Assembly: GCA_963621885.1 (NCBI GenBank)
Contig: CAVFFT010000003.1
Span: forward strand, 1-34,469
Reading direction: 5' to 3'
Source: UMGS1519 sp963621885
GTDB taxonomy: Bacteria; Actinomycetota; Coriobacteriia; Coriobacteriales; Eggerthellaceae
DNA length: 34,469 bases
The stretch's first letter is position 1, and every line of letters begins with the position of its first letter. Of this stretch, positions 7,897 to 15,828 are shown in pieces. A model generated the notes under the pieces. That model made no database searches. It was not told the origin of the DNA and saw only the letters and a program-made list of their open reading frames with translations. The translations under genes were made by a program, and so were the position numbers.

Positions 7897-8754
7897 ATGA
7901 AGAAGAAGCACACAGTGAATACCCTGCTCGACATGAAGCGTCGGGGCGAGAAGATATCGCAGCTCACCTGCTACGATTATTCGACTGCGCGCCTGATTAA
8001 CGCCTCGAATGTCGACCTCGTGCTGGTGGGCGACAGTCTGGGGATGACGATGCTGGGCTATGCGGACACGCTGCCGGTGACCGTCGACGAGATGATCATT
8101 TATGGTCGCAGCGTCGCGCGCGGCTGCACGGAGACTTTCGTTGTGCTCGACATGCCTTTTATGAGCTACCAGCTTTCTGCGCAGCAGGCGCTTGAGAACG
8201 CCGGTCGCATGATGAAAGAGGCGGGCGTGCAGGCGGTGAAGCTTGAGGGCGGAAAGGACGTCTGCCCCCAGATCGCGGCCATCACGCAGGCGGGCATTCC
8301 GGTTGTGGCCCATGTTGGCATGACGCCTCAGTCGGTGAACGCTTTTGGTGGTTTCAAGGTGCAGGGCAAGGGCGAGGAGAACGCCCGCCGCGTGCTCGAG
8401 GATGCGCTTGCCGTGCAAGAGGCGGGCGCTTTCGCCGTCACGCTCGAGTGTGTGCCGCCGAAGCTCGCTGCGCTTATCACGAAGAAGCTCGACATCATCA
8501 CCATCGGCATTGGCGCGGGCGCGGGAACCGACGCGCAGGTGCTCGTCTATCAGGACATGCTGGGAATGTCAGGCGATTTCAAGCCGAAATTCGTGCGGCA
8601 ATTCGCGCAGCTCGGCGCGCAGATGACCGATGCGTTCAACGCTTATGACGAGGCGGTAAAGGATGCCTCGTTCCCGGCGGCGGAGCATGCGTTCGTGAAG
8701 AGCGACTGCGCGGATGAGTATCTGGCGCAGCTTGATGCCGAGTACCGGAAGTAG
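7897..8754 (+). CDS. panB: 3-methyl-2-oxobutanoate hydroxymethyltransferase PanB
   Basis: A 285-residue PanB, which adds a hydroxymethyl group from 5,10-methylenetetrahydrofolate to alpha-ketoisovalerate to give ketopantoate, the first committed step of pantothenate and coenzyme A synthesis. Metal and substrate residues are visible: D46 in VGDSLGM, D85 in VLDMPF, E117 in KLEGG, H139 in AHVGMTP and the catalytic E184 in TLECVP. Length is normal for the family. The start has AAGGAGGCGGGAAG directly upstream. First gene of a panB-panC-panD cluster on the plus strand; the gap to panC is 236 bases and filled with degenerate repeats, so cotranscription is probable but not proven. Confidence 0.97.
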   Translation: MKKKHTVNTLLDMKRRGEKISQLTCYDYSTARLINASNVDLVLVGDSLGMTMLGYADTLPVTVDEMIIYGRSVARGCTETFVVLDMPFMSYQLSAQQALENAGRMMKEAGVQAVKLEGGKDVCPQIAAITQAGIPVVAHVGMTPQSVNAFGGFKVQGKGEENARRVLEDALAVQEAGAFAVTLECVPPKLAALITKKLDIITIGIGAGAGTDAQVLVYQDMLGMSGDFKPKFVRQFAQLGAQMTDAFNAYDEAVKDASFPAAEHAFVKSDCADEYLAQLDAEYRK

Positions 8755-8990
8755 CGGCACCTCGTCGCGTGTGCTGCGTTGATTTGGGCGCCTGGTCGCG
8801 CGGGGCGATTTGACCGCGCGGTACGCGGTGACGATTTGGGTGCGCGGTAATGTGGCGCGCCGGAAGTGGCGTGCTGCGTTTCACGAAGGCGATTTTGCTA
8901 CGTGGCATGGCGCGCCGGAAATGGTTTGATAGGCGATGCGAGCCTTGGAGAAGGACCGAGGCCGCGCGCATGAAAGAAAGGATGCAGGCG
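8755..8990 (+). repeat. degenerate short repeats between panB and panC
   Basis: GATTTG words recur at 8781, 8807 and 8833, exactly 26 bases apart, each followed by a GCGCGG-like segment. A second motif, TGGCGCGCCGGAAGTGGCG, lies at 8853-8871 and again as TGGCGCGCCGGAAATGGTT at 8908-8926; related copies occur at 26071-26089 and 26093-26111. These look like decayed tandem repeats in an intergenic spacer. No gene is supported here. Confidence 0.6.
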
Positions 8991-9833
8991 ATGGAAGTCG
9001 CAGAGAAGATTGCGGATGTGCGGGCGCAGGTGGCGGAATGGCGCAAGCAGGGTTTGACGGTTGGCCTCGTGCCGACGATGGGCTATCTGCATGAGGGCCA
9101 TGCGAGCCTCGTGGACGCTGCGGTGTCCCAGTGCGATAGGGTGGTCGTGTCGGTGTTCGTGAACCCGACGCAGTTCGGCCCGGGTGAGGATCTGGAGACC
9201 TATCCGCGTGATTTCGAACGCGATTGCAAGCTGCTCGAAGAGCATGGTGCGAGCCTCGCGTTCCATCCCTCGGTGGAGGAGATGTACGCGCCCGGCGCGG
9301 CGACCTATGTCGAGATTCTCTCCGAGATGCCCAAGCAGCTTTGCGGCAAGACGCGTCCCATTCACTTCCGCGGCGTGTGCACGGTCGTGTCGAAGCTCTT
9401 CAATATCGTGACCCCCGACAAGGCCTTCTTCGGCCAGAAGGACGCGCAGCAGCTTGCGGTTATTCGCCAGATGGTGCGCGATCTGTCCTACGGCATCGAG
9501 ATCGTGGGTTGCCCAATCGTGCGTGAGGAGGACGGCCTTGCGAAGTCTTCGCGCAACACCTACCTTTCGCCGGAAGAGCGCAAGGCGGCCGTGGTTCTTT
9601 CCCAGGCGATTTTCCTTGGTCAGGACATGGTGGAAAAGGGCGAGACCTGCGCGGCGCGCGTTGTCGATGCCATGACCGAGAAGATTTCGTCCGAGCCGCT
9701 TGCGCGCATCGATTACGTGTCCGCGGTTGATGGTGTGACAACGATGCCGATCGAGACCATCGCGAGTCCGGCGCTCGTGGCCATCGCGGTCTACATCGGG
9801 AAAACGCGGCTTATCGACAATTTCATCGTGTAG
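8991..9833 (+). CDS. panC: pantothenate synthetase (pantoate-beta-alanine ligase) PanC
   Basis: A 280-residue PanC, which joins pantoate and beta-alanine with ATP through a pantoyl-adenylate. The nucleotidyltransferase HxGH-type motif is LHEGH (H34, H37), preceded by LVPTMG; FVNPTQFGPGEDL, HFRGVCTVVSKLFN, FGQKDAQQLAVIRQMV and the KMSKS-equivalent LAKSSRNTYLS are all present. ATG 8991 is chosen because AAAGGA lies 8-9 bases upstream and the VPTMG motif then falls at residues 27-31, as in E. coli PanC; ATGs at 8970 and 8982 are alternatives in the same frame. Its substrates are made by PanB (after ketopantoate reduction, no panE here) and PanD, its neighbours. Confidence 0.96.
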   Translation: MEVAEKIADVRAQVAEWRKQGLTVGLVPTMGYLHEGHASLVDAAVSQCDRVVVSVFVNPTQFGPGEDLETYPRDFERDCKLLEEHGASLAFHPSVEEMYAPGAATYVEILSEMPKQLCGKTRPIHFRGVCTVVSKLFNIVTPDKAFFGQKDAQQLAVIRQMVRDLSYGIEIVGCPIVREEDGLAKSSRNTYLSPEERKAAVVLSQAIFLGQDMVEKGETCAARVVDAMTEKISSEPLARIDYVSAVDGVTTMPIETIASPALVAIAVYIGKTRLIDNFIV

Positions 9834-9927
9834 TATTCACGACTTTATGCAGAATGAGACAGACAAAATAAGCCAACTGTCAAAATCTGATGCAATGTTT
9901 GTTTTGCGGTAACAAGGGAGTTTAAAG

Positions 9928-10317
9928 ATGGTTCTGGAGATGCTCCACGGAAAAATCCATCGGGCGACGGTCGTGCAGGCGGAGCTGAATTACGTGGGAT
10001 CGATAACGATCGACGAGGATCTGCTTCATGCCTCCGGCATTCGCGAATATGAGAAGGTGCAGATTGCCGATGTCGACAGCGGTTCGCGTTTTGAGACCTA
10101 CGCGATCGCCGGCGAGTCGGGAAGCGGCATGATCTGCCTGAATGGCGCCGCCGCGCGCATGGTGAGCGTGGGCGACAAGATTATCATCATGGCTTACGCC
10201 CAGATGACGCCCGAAGAGGCGGAAGCGAATCCGCCGCGGGTGGTGTTTGTCGACGACGAGAATCGCCCGGCGCGGGTGACGCGCTATGAGCGTCACGGTC
10301 AGCTTTTTGACGTGTAG
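9928..10317 (+). CDS. panD: aspartate 1-decarboxylase PanD
   Basis: A 129-residue prozyme that decarboxylates L-aspartate to beta-alanine, the second substrate of PanC. The self-cleavage site that creates the pyruvoyl group is G24-S25 in YVGSIT, and K9 (HGKIH) is the conserved active-site lysine. Also visible are the NGAAAR segment and the GDKIIIMAYA strand. The length matches the family. AGGGAG precedes the ATG. The 94-base gap after panC is AT-rich, so panD may have a weak promoter of its own. A terminator lies 18 bases after the stop, closing the pan cluster. Confidence 0.97.
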   Translation: MVLEMLHGKIHRATVVQAELNYVGSITIDEDLLHASGIREYEKVQIADVDSGSRFETYAIAGESGSGMICLNGAAARMVSVGDKIIIMAYAQMTPEEAEANPPRVVFVDDENRPARVTRYERHGQLFDV

Positions 10318-10335
10318 GCTCGAGTTTGATGCGGT

Positions 10336-10376
10336 AAGGGCGCGGGTTGCTTCATGCGGCCCGCGCCCTTTGTTTC
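10336..10376 (+). terminator. terminator of the panBCD cluster
   Basis: An 11-bp perfect stem (AAGGGCGCGGG at 10336-10346 with CCCGCGCCCTT at 10360-10370), 13-base loop, followed by TGTTTC. It ends the pan cluster. Confidence 0.85.
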
Positions 10377-10460
10377 ATTGGCTGGATGCTGCGGAGCAAG
10401 AGGCTGCGGAATTGGTGGCTTTGGGCGAGAGACTGAGGGACGCCCTCGTTGCACAAAGAT

Positions 10461-10486
10461 GGGCCGCCGGGTTTTCCCGGCGGCCC
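10461..10486. terminator. hairpin between convergent panD and aldA
   Basis: A perfect 11-bp stem (GGGCCGCCGGG and its complement) with a TTTT loop. It is 92 bases beyond the aldA stop, and on the minus strand is followed by ATCTTTG. Probably the aldA terminator, possibly bidirectional. A short run of TATYGYCGC-like words (10503-10535) follows. Confidence 0.7.
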
Positions 10487-10577
10487 CTTCGCGCTTAGCG
10501 GTTGCTATCGCCGCTATTGTCGCTATTATCGCCGCAGCTCAAGCGGCATGTTCAAGCGGCGATTCGACAGGTGCTCC

Positions 10578-12032
10578 TTACGCCTTGTTGCGATTGAGAT
10601 CGTAGTCGATGTAGCAGATGTGGGTCTCGAGGTACTCCTCCAGGCCGCGCTCGCCGTCCTCGCCGCCGATACCCGAACCACGGACGCCCTGATGGAAGCC
10701 TTGGAAGGCCTCGAAGTGCTCGCGGTTCACATAGGTCTCGCCGAAGCGGATCTCGTTCATGGCGCGCATCACCGTGTCATAGTCGGTGGTGTAGATGGAA
10801 CTCGTCAGACCGTACTCGCAGTCGTTCGCCATCTCGATGGCCTCGTCGAGCGTCTTGAACTTCGTGATGGGGAGAACCGGTCCGAAGATCTCGTCCCTCA
10901 TGATGCGGCTCTCATGCGTGACACCGGTGATGACGGTGGCCTCGTAGTAGAAGCCCTTGCCGTCGACGGTTGCCTTCTTACCGCCGCATTCGATCTTCGC
11001 GCCTTCGGCGATAGCGGACTGCACAAGCTCGTCCACGTGCTCCTGCTGGCCCTTGTTCACCATCGGGCCCATGTCGAACGCGCCGCCCAGGCCGGGGCCG
11101 TAGGTCGCCTTCTCGAAGCGGGCGACGATCTTCTTGACGAACTCGTCGTAGATGCCCTCCTGCACGTATACGCGCTCGGCGCAGTTGCATGCCTGACCGG
11201 TGTTGATGATGCGCGAGTTGTACACGTGCTCCACGGTGGCATCGAGGTCGCAGTCGTTCATCACGATGACCGGCGCCTTGCCGCCGAGCTCGAGCGAGAC
11301 CTTCGTCACGTTCTGGGCAGCGGCTTCCATGACCTTCTTGCCGGCGGCCGTCGAGCCGGTGACGGTGACGATGCCGACCTTCGGATTCGTGGCCATTGCG
11401 TTGCCGGTCGAAGCGCCGGGGCCGGTGATGACGTTGATGACGCCCTTCGGCAGGCTGGACTCGTCAACGAGCTTCGCGAATTCGTATGCGCCGTTCGGGC
11501 AGTCGGAGGATGCCTTCAGAACGACGGTGCAGCCCGCGATGAGCGCCGGTGCAACCTTGCGGCCGATCAGGAAGAGCGGGAAGTTCCACGGCATGATCTG
11601 AGCGGCGACGCCGATAGGCATCTTGTACAGCAGGATGTTCTCGTTCGGACGGTCGGACGGAATGATCTCGCCCATCATGTGGCGTGCCTGCGCCGCGAAG
11701 TACTGCAGGTAGGCGGCGAGCCAGCCGGCCTCGTCCATGGACTGCGCGAGCGGCTTGCCCATTTCCTCGGTGTTGATGCGGGCGAAGGTCTCCTGACGCT
11801 CCTGCACCATGCGCACGAGTTCCATCAGGTAGTTTGCACGCTCAATGGCGGGGAGCTTGCCCCACGACTTTTGGGCCTCGTAGGCTGCGTCGATAGCCGC
11901 ATTGACATCGGCCTCGGTCGCCATCGGGAATTCGTTGATGACCTCTTCGGTGGCCGGGTTGATGTTTTGCCTCATCTCGCGGTCGCCGTTGTCAAGGAAT
12001 TCGCCATTGATGTAGAGCTTGACAGTTTCCAT
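10578..12032 (-). CDS. aldA: aldehyde dehydrogenase, lactaldehyde/glycolaldehyde (AldA) type
   Basis: A 484-residue NAD(P)-dependent aldehyde dehydrogenase. Catalytic residues are visible: N150 in MPWNFP, E249 in LELGGK and nucleophile C282 in NTGQACNCAERVYV. The GQxCNCAERVYVQ context, DMGPMVNKG, FGPVLPI, YGLTSSIYT, FGETYVNRE and the QGFHQGVRGSGIGGEDG segment all resemble E. coli AldA, which oxidises lactaldehyde from fucose/rhamnose breakdown and glycolaldehyde. Whether the substrate is the same here is inference. The start has CAGGAGGT upstream. An inverted repeat in the promoter region may be an operator. Apparently monocistronic. Confidence 0.93.
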   Translation of the reverse strand: METVKLYINGEFLDNGDREMRQNINPATEEVINEFPMATEADVNAAIDAAYEAQKSWGKLPAIERANYLMELVRMVQERQETFARINTEEMGKPLAQSMDEAGWLAAYLQYFAAQARHMMGEIIPSDRPNENILLYKMPIGVAAQIMPWNFPLFLIGRKVAPALIAGCTVVLKASSDCPNGAYEFAKLVDESSLPKGVINVITGPGASTGNAMATNPKVGIVTVTGSTAAGKKVMEAAAQNVTKVSLELGGKAPVIVMNDCDLDATVEHVYNSRIINTGQACNCAERVYVQEGIYDEFVKKIVARFEKATYGPGLGGAFDMGPMVNKGQQEHVDELVQSAIAEGAKIECGGKKATVDGKGFYYEATVITGVTHESRIMRDEIFGPVLPITKFKTLDEAIEMANDCEYGLTSSIYTTDYDTVMRAMNEIRFGETYVNREHFEAFQGFHQGVRGSGIGGEDGERGLEEYLETHICYIDYDLNRNKA

Positions 12033-12083
12033 GCATACCTCCTGACGAAAAGGATTTCCGAACGTCCGTGCCTAACTTGCATC

Positions 12084-12104
12084 ACACGTTCTCTTTGCAC
12101 GTGT
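12084..12104. promoter_or_regulatory. inverted repeat in the aldA promoter region (candidate operator)
   Basis: ACACGT at 12084-12089 and ACGTGT at 12099-12104 form an inverted repeat with a 9-base spacer, just downstream (minus strand) of a possible -10 TATCGT. A dimeric repressor could bind here; its identity is unknown. Confidence 0.35.
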
Positions 12105-12408
12105 AACGATACCAGCATTTCGGTTTTGCTCAGAGGTAAAACTTGGAGATGGTGGGGCGTTTTCCGTTAGCGTGCCGCTCGTTATCGCGTTTGTGCGTCA
12201 TGTCACGGTGAATGTATGGGAACGCCTGCTTGCTGGGACTAAACGTAGATGCCGGAAAGGCGGCGCTGCGGCCTGCGGTGGTAGGGGTCGTGCTGTTCGG
12301 TCTGTGATGGCAGGAAAGGCGTATTACTGCTCGCAACAAACGGGGGCGTATTGCGGCCCGCGACGGTTGCAAACGGGCTGTGCTGCAGCCCGCGATAGTT
12401 GCAAAGCT

Positions 12409-12438
12409 GAGCCCCGCAAGCATGTACGTGCGGGGCTC
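12409..12438 (-). terminator. terminator hairpin of the O-acetylhomoserine sulfhydrylase-like gene
   Basis: GAGCCCCGCA (12409-12418) and TGCGGGGCTC (12429-12438) form a 10-bp stem with a 10-base loop, 69 bases past the stop on the minus strand. The following U-tract is poor. Confidence 0.65.
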
Positions 12439-12507
12439 CTGTGCTTGGGGCTTGAGGGTCCGAGAGCTTGGGGGAGCGCGTTTCGCACGATGCCCCCGAA
12501 TCGTGGC

Positions 12508-13791
12508 CTATATCTGCGCGAGCGCCTGATCGAGATCCCAGATGATGTCCGTCGCCGCCTCGGTGCCAATGGAAAGGCGGATGGTGCTGGGCGTGATGCC
12601 CACTTCCGCAAGTTCTTCAGGGCTGAGCTCGGCGTGGGTGGTGGTCGCCGGATGCACCACGAGGCTCTTTACATCGGCGACGTTCGCAAGCAGGCTGAAA
12701 AGCTGCAGGCTGTCGATGAATTTGAACGCCTCTTCCTGGCCGCCCTTGATATCGAAGGTGAAGATGGATGCGCCTCCGTTCGGGAAATACTTCTGGTAAC
12801 GCTCATGTTGCGGATGGCCGGGCAGCGAGGGGTGGTTCACCTTGGCGACCTTCGGATGCTGCGCGAGGAATTTCACGACCTCCTTGGTGTTCGCGATGTG
12901 CTTGTCGAGGCGCACGGCGAGCGTTTCGGTTCCTTGCAACAGCAGGAAGGCGTTGATGGGGGAGAGGGTCGCCCCGGTGTCGCGCAGCAGGATGGCGCGT
13001 ACGTAGGTGACGAACGCCGCGGGCCCCGCCGCTTCCACAAAGGGTATGCCATAACTGGGATTCACTTCGGTGAACTGGGGATACTTGCCGCCGATACTCC
13101 AGTCGAACTTACCGCCGTCGACGATGACGCCGCCGAGCGTCGTGCCGTGGCCGCCGATGAATTTCGTCGCCGAATGCACCACGATATCGGCGCCGTGTTC
13201 GAGGGGGCGGAACAGGTAGGGCGTGCCGAAGGTGTTGTCGACGACAACGGGAACGCCATGCTCGTGGGCGATGCGGCTGACGGCTTCGACATCGGGAATG
13301 TCGGAATGCGGATTGCCGAGCGTTTCGATGAAGACGAGGCGGGTGTTGTCTTGGAAAGCGGCTTCGTATTCCGCGATGTCGTGGATGTCCACGAAGCTGG
13401 TGCTCACGCCGAACTTCGAGAGCGTGTGCTCGAGCAGATTCACCGTGCCGCCGTAGATTGTCTTCTGCGCGATCACGTGGCTTCCCGCCTGGGCGATGGC
13501 CTCGACCGCGTAGGTTATGGCCGCGGCGCCCGAGGAGACGGCCAGACCGGCGACGCCTCCTTCCAGCGCCGCGATACGGTCCTCGAAGACGCCTTGGGTG
13601 GGGTTGGTCAGGCGGCCGTAGATGTTGCCGGCGTCGCGCAGATGGAAGCGGTCGGAAGCGTGCTGGGCGCTATGGAAGACATACGAGGTGGTCTGGTAGA
13701 TGGGCACCGCGCGGGCGTCGGTTGCGGGATCGGCGCTTTCCTGGCCGACGTGAATTGCCTTGGTTTCGAATGCGAATTCGTGCTGAGTCAT
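12508..13791 (-). CDS. O-acetylhomoserine aminocarboxypropyltransferase (sulfhydrylase), MetY-like
   Basis: A 427-residue PLP enzyme of the Cys/Met metabolism family. K210 in HSATKFIGGHGTT forms the Schiff base; Y58-G-R60 (NIYGRLTNPT) binds the cofactor phosphate; the SSGAAAITYA loop and VVDNTFGTPYLFRP strand are typical. The length and the segments KYPQFTEVNPSYGIPF and LRDTGATLSPINAFLLLQGTETL match the O-acetylhomoserine sulfhydrylase group rather than cystathionine gamma-synthase. The reaction would be O-acetylhomoserine plus sulfide to homocysteine plus acetate, feeding methionine synthesis. ATG 13791 has AAAGGA upstream; a longer frame to 13971 is rejected. No SAM riboswitch is seen upstream. 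A metNI transporter lies 10 kb away. Confidence 0.93.
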   Translation of the reverse strand: MTQHEFAFETKAIHVGQESADPATDARAVPIYQTTSYVFHSAQHASDRFHLRDAGNIYGRLTNPTQGVFEDRIAALEGGVAGLAVSSGAAAITYAVEAIAQAGSHVIAQKTIYGGTVNLLEHTLSKFGVSTSFVDIHDIAEYEAAFQDNTRLVFIETLGNPHSDIPDVEAVSRIAHEHGVPVVVDNTFGTPYLFRPLEHGADIVVHSATKFIGGHGTTLGGVIVDGGKFDWSIGGKYPQFTEVNPSYGIPFVEAAGPAAFVTYVRAILLRDTGATLSPINAFLLLQGTETLAVRLDKHIANTKEVVKFLAQHPKVAKVNHPSLPGHPQHERYQKYFPNGGASIFTFDIKGGQEEAFKFIDSLQLFSLLANVADVKSLVVHPATTTHAELSPEELAEVGITPSTIRLSIGTEAATDIIWDLDQALAQI

Positions 13792-14348
13792 GATGTTTCC
13801 TTTCGGATTGAATGGGGGAAGGGGAGGCGTTTTGCTATCTCCCGGGCTTACGTGTGTTGGAGGGCCCGGGAGCCTGTCATTCGTTTGCCGTTGAGTCTCA
13901 TTGTCTGAACACCCCTTGTGTGACGTGGGAATATGTGTGCTTTCGATTTGACTCGCCCTATTCTGGCGCAAATCCCTACAAGGTCAATAGGAATAGTTTT
14001 ACGCTTTTTCGGACGCTTGCTATCGGCTGTAGCGATAGCCGGGAAAACGGTTGCGGCGTTTACCGCTGAGTGCCTGATGGCTGGGTGGATTTGCGATGGG
14101 GTGCGCTTGCTCGCTCGGGCGCGGGACTTGGATTGCGCGGGGCGGGTTTGTTTGAAGATGTGGAGGGTGAGCGCATGCTCGCCGCTTGATGACTTTCGTA
14201 AGCCTTGCGCCAGTGGGCTTTGCTTGTGCGCCGGCACGTTTCGTCCTGTCATCCGGCGGCTTGCCCCGCTTTCGGAATGGAACGCGAGCGGCGCAAGCCG
14301 CGGGCTATAGTGAATGGGAAACAGTGAGACCAGAAAGCAGGGGACACC
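13792..14348. other. 557-bp divergent intergenic region between the metY-like and DUF1015 genes
   Basis: No gene is supported. On the minus strand a weak promoter may be formed by TTGACC (13987-13982) and AGAATA 17 bases further on. The transcript leader then has a 9-bp hairpin CTCCCGGGC/GCCCGGGAG (13839-13872) before the metY-like start. A 7-bp hairpin GCTATCG/CGATAGC lies near 14019-14039. On the plus side is a long imperfect inverted repeat (14256-14301) immediately before a TATAGT -10 box. An open plus frame 13933-14310 has no recognisable protein content. Confidence 0.5.
14256..14311 (+). promoter_or_regulatory. inverted repeat and -10 box upstream of the DUF1015 gene
   Basis: GCGGCTTGC-C-CCGCT (14256-14270) pairs with AGCGG-C-GCAAGCCGC (14287-14301), 14 bp with one C:C mismatch. 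TATAGT (14306-14311) follows after 4 bases, so the right arm occupies the -35/spacer zone of the probable promoter. It may be an operator or a terminator arm; the gene starts 37 bases downstream. Confidence 0.5.
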
Positions 14349-15647
14349 ATGAAATTAAAGCCTTTTGCCGCGCTCCGGCCGACGACGGATCATGCTGCCG
14401 ACATTGCCGCGCTGCCTTACGATGTGCAAAGCGATGACGAAGCGCGCGTGATTGTCGGCAAGAACCGCCTTTCCTTTCTTGCCATTGACGAGCCGGTAGT
14501 CAATTTCGCAGACGGCACCGATCCGTATGCGTTTCGCGTCTATCAGAAGGCAGGCAGCCTGCTTGAGGCGCTCGAGACCTTCGGCCTGATGCGGCAGGAT
14601 GAAACGCCGGGCTACTATCTCTACGAGCTCACGATGAATGGGCGCGTGCAGACGGGTCTTGTCGGTTGCGTTTCCGTTGATGACTACCTGAATGGCGTGG
14701 TCAAGGAGCATGAATCGACGCGCGTCGACAAGGAGATCGACCGCATCAATCACATTCGCGGATGCCGGGCGCAGACGGGCCCCATTTTCCTTGCGTACAA
14801 GTACGATGACGAGCTTGAGCGCGTGTATGCGCGGGCTAAGCAGACGGAGCCGCTCTTTGACTTTGTCGCCGAGGATGGCGTGCGACATCGGGGCTTCGCG
14901 CTTGATCTGAAAGACGCGCCCCTCGTCGAGGAGCGTTTTGCCGGCATGAAGCGCGTCTACATCGCCGACGGCCATCATCGCATCGCTGCCGCTGCCGAGA
15001 TCGACAAGTCGATTCGCAATGCGAAGGGAACGAAGCCCGGTGAGTTGGAATGCGACTGGGTCATGTCGGTGCTTTTTCCCGATTCCGAACTCGAGATTTT
15101 GCCTTATGACCGCGTCGTGCGCGATTTGAATGGGTTGACGATGGAAGAGTTCCTGGCGGAATTGAGCGCTCGTTTCGACGTGGAGCCCGTGCCTGATCTT
15201 CCCGATGGCACTCCGTTCAGCGTGATGGGCGCGCAGGATCCCCAGGCGGCAGAGGAGCGCCTGCGTCCGACGGAAGTTGGCGTGTTCTCCGCGTATGTGG
15301 GCGGCCATTGGTATAGCTGCCGGGTGCGTCCGCAGGACATGCCCGACCATTCGCATGTGGTGGGCCGCTTGGAAGTGTCGATTCTTCAGCGCATGCTGTT
15401 CCAGCCGGTGTTGGGCATCGCCGACCCGCGCCGTTCGCCGCGTATCGATTTCGTGGGCGGCATTCGCGGAATCGCCGAGCTCGAGCGCCGCTGCCAGGAT
15501 GATTGCGTGGCTGCGTTCGCATTGTCCCCGACGCGCATCGTCGAGCTGTTCTCCGTTGCCGACGCCGGCCGTTTGATGCCGCCGAAGTCGACCTGGTTTG
15601 AGCCCAAGCTGCGTTCGGGCCTGTTCATTCACAAGATTCTGCCGTAG
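14349..15647 (+). CDS. DUF1015-family protein
   Basis: A 432-residue protein of the DUF1015 family. Recognisable segments: the N-terminal FAALRPTTDHAADIAALPYDVQ, KEHESTRVDKEIDRI, and the highly conserved ADGHHRIAAA near residue 205, which gives a cluster of histidines suited to metal or phosphate chemistry. In clostridia this family often lies next to serA/serC and has been linked to serine metabolism, but no serine gene is here and the biochemical role is unknown to me. AGGGGA precedes the ATG. A terminator follows. No signal peptide or membrane segment, so cytosolic. Confidence 0.9.
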   Translation: MKLKPFAALRPTTDHAADIAALPYDVQSDDEARVIVGKNRLSFLAIDEPVVNFADGTDPYAFRVYQKAGSLLEALETFGLMRQDETPGYYLYELTMNGRVQTGLVGCVSVDDYLNGVVKEHESTRVDKEIDRINHIRGCRAQTGPIFLAYKYDDELERVYARAKQTEPLFDFVAEDGVRHRGFALDLKDAPLVEERFAGMKRVYIADGHHRIAAAAEIDKSIRNAKGTKPGELECDWVMSVLFPDSELEILPYDRVVRDLNGLTMEEFLAELSARFDVEPVPDLPDGTPFSVMGAQDPQAAEERLRPTEVGVFSAYVGGHWYSCRVRPQDMPDHSHVVGRLEVSILQRMLFQPVLGIADPRRSPRIDFVGGIRGIAELERRCQDDCVAAFALSPTRIVELFSVADAGRLMPPKSTWFEPKLRSGLFIHKILP

Positions 15648-15705
15648 GACTACGGCGGGGGCGGCGCCGGTTGGGTGCCGCTTCTTGCTTCGATGATTCA
15701 GGGGG

Positions 15706-15735
15706 AACGGCGCCGTAAGGGCGCCGTTTCTGTTT
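15706..15735 (+). terminator. terminator between convergent DUF1015 gene and tcdA
   Basis: AACGGCGCC (15706-15714) and GGCGCCGTT (15720-15728), a 9-bp perfect stem with a 5-base loop, followed by TCTGTTT on the plus strand. Confidence 0.85.
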
Positions 15736-15828
15736 GCGAGGCTTTGTGCTGTTGGGCGACCGCTTGGCTCGTTCGCTGCTTGCTGTCGCGCGACATGGCT
15801 GCCCGCGCCTGCGTCGTTTGCGCCGCAT

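Larger units (their letters stand above)
12033..12507 (-). other. 475-bp spacer: aldA upstream region and metY-like gene 3' end
   Basis: No gene is supported here. Near aldA lies an inverted repeat (12084-12104). Further on, GC-rich sequence contains two related 18-base words, CCCGCGACGGTTGCAAAC and CCCGCGATAGTTGCAAAG (12357-12374 and 12389-12406), 32 bases apart. A terminator hairpin for the metY-like gene is at 12409-12438. Open frames crossing this region have no recognisable content. Confidence 0.5.

Noticed and set aside
10449..12170. 573-residue plus-strand open frame
   Set aside because: Exact antisense of aldA; composition is typical of GC-driven shadows and no motif is present.
12172..13908. 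578-residue plus-strand open frame
   Set aside because: Antisense of the metY-like gene plus spacer, no recognisable content.
13933..14310. 125-residue plus-strand open frame
   Set aside because: Covers a divergent promoter region and hairpins, has no ribosome binding site and no family resemblance.
14355..15632. 425-residue minus-strand open frame
   Set aside because: Antisense to the DUF1015 gene.
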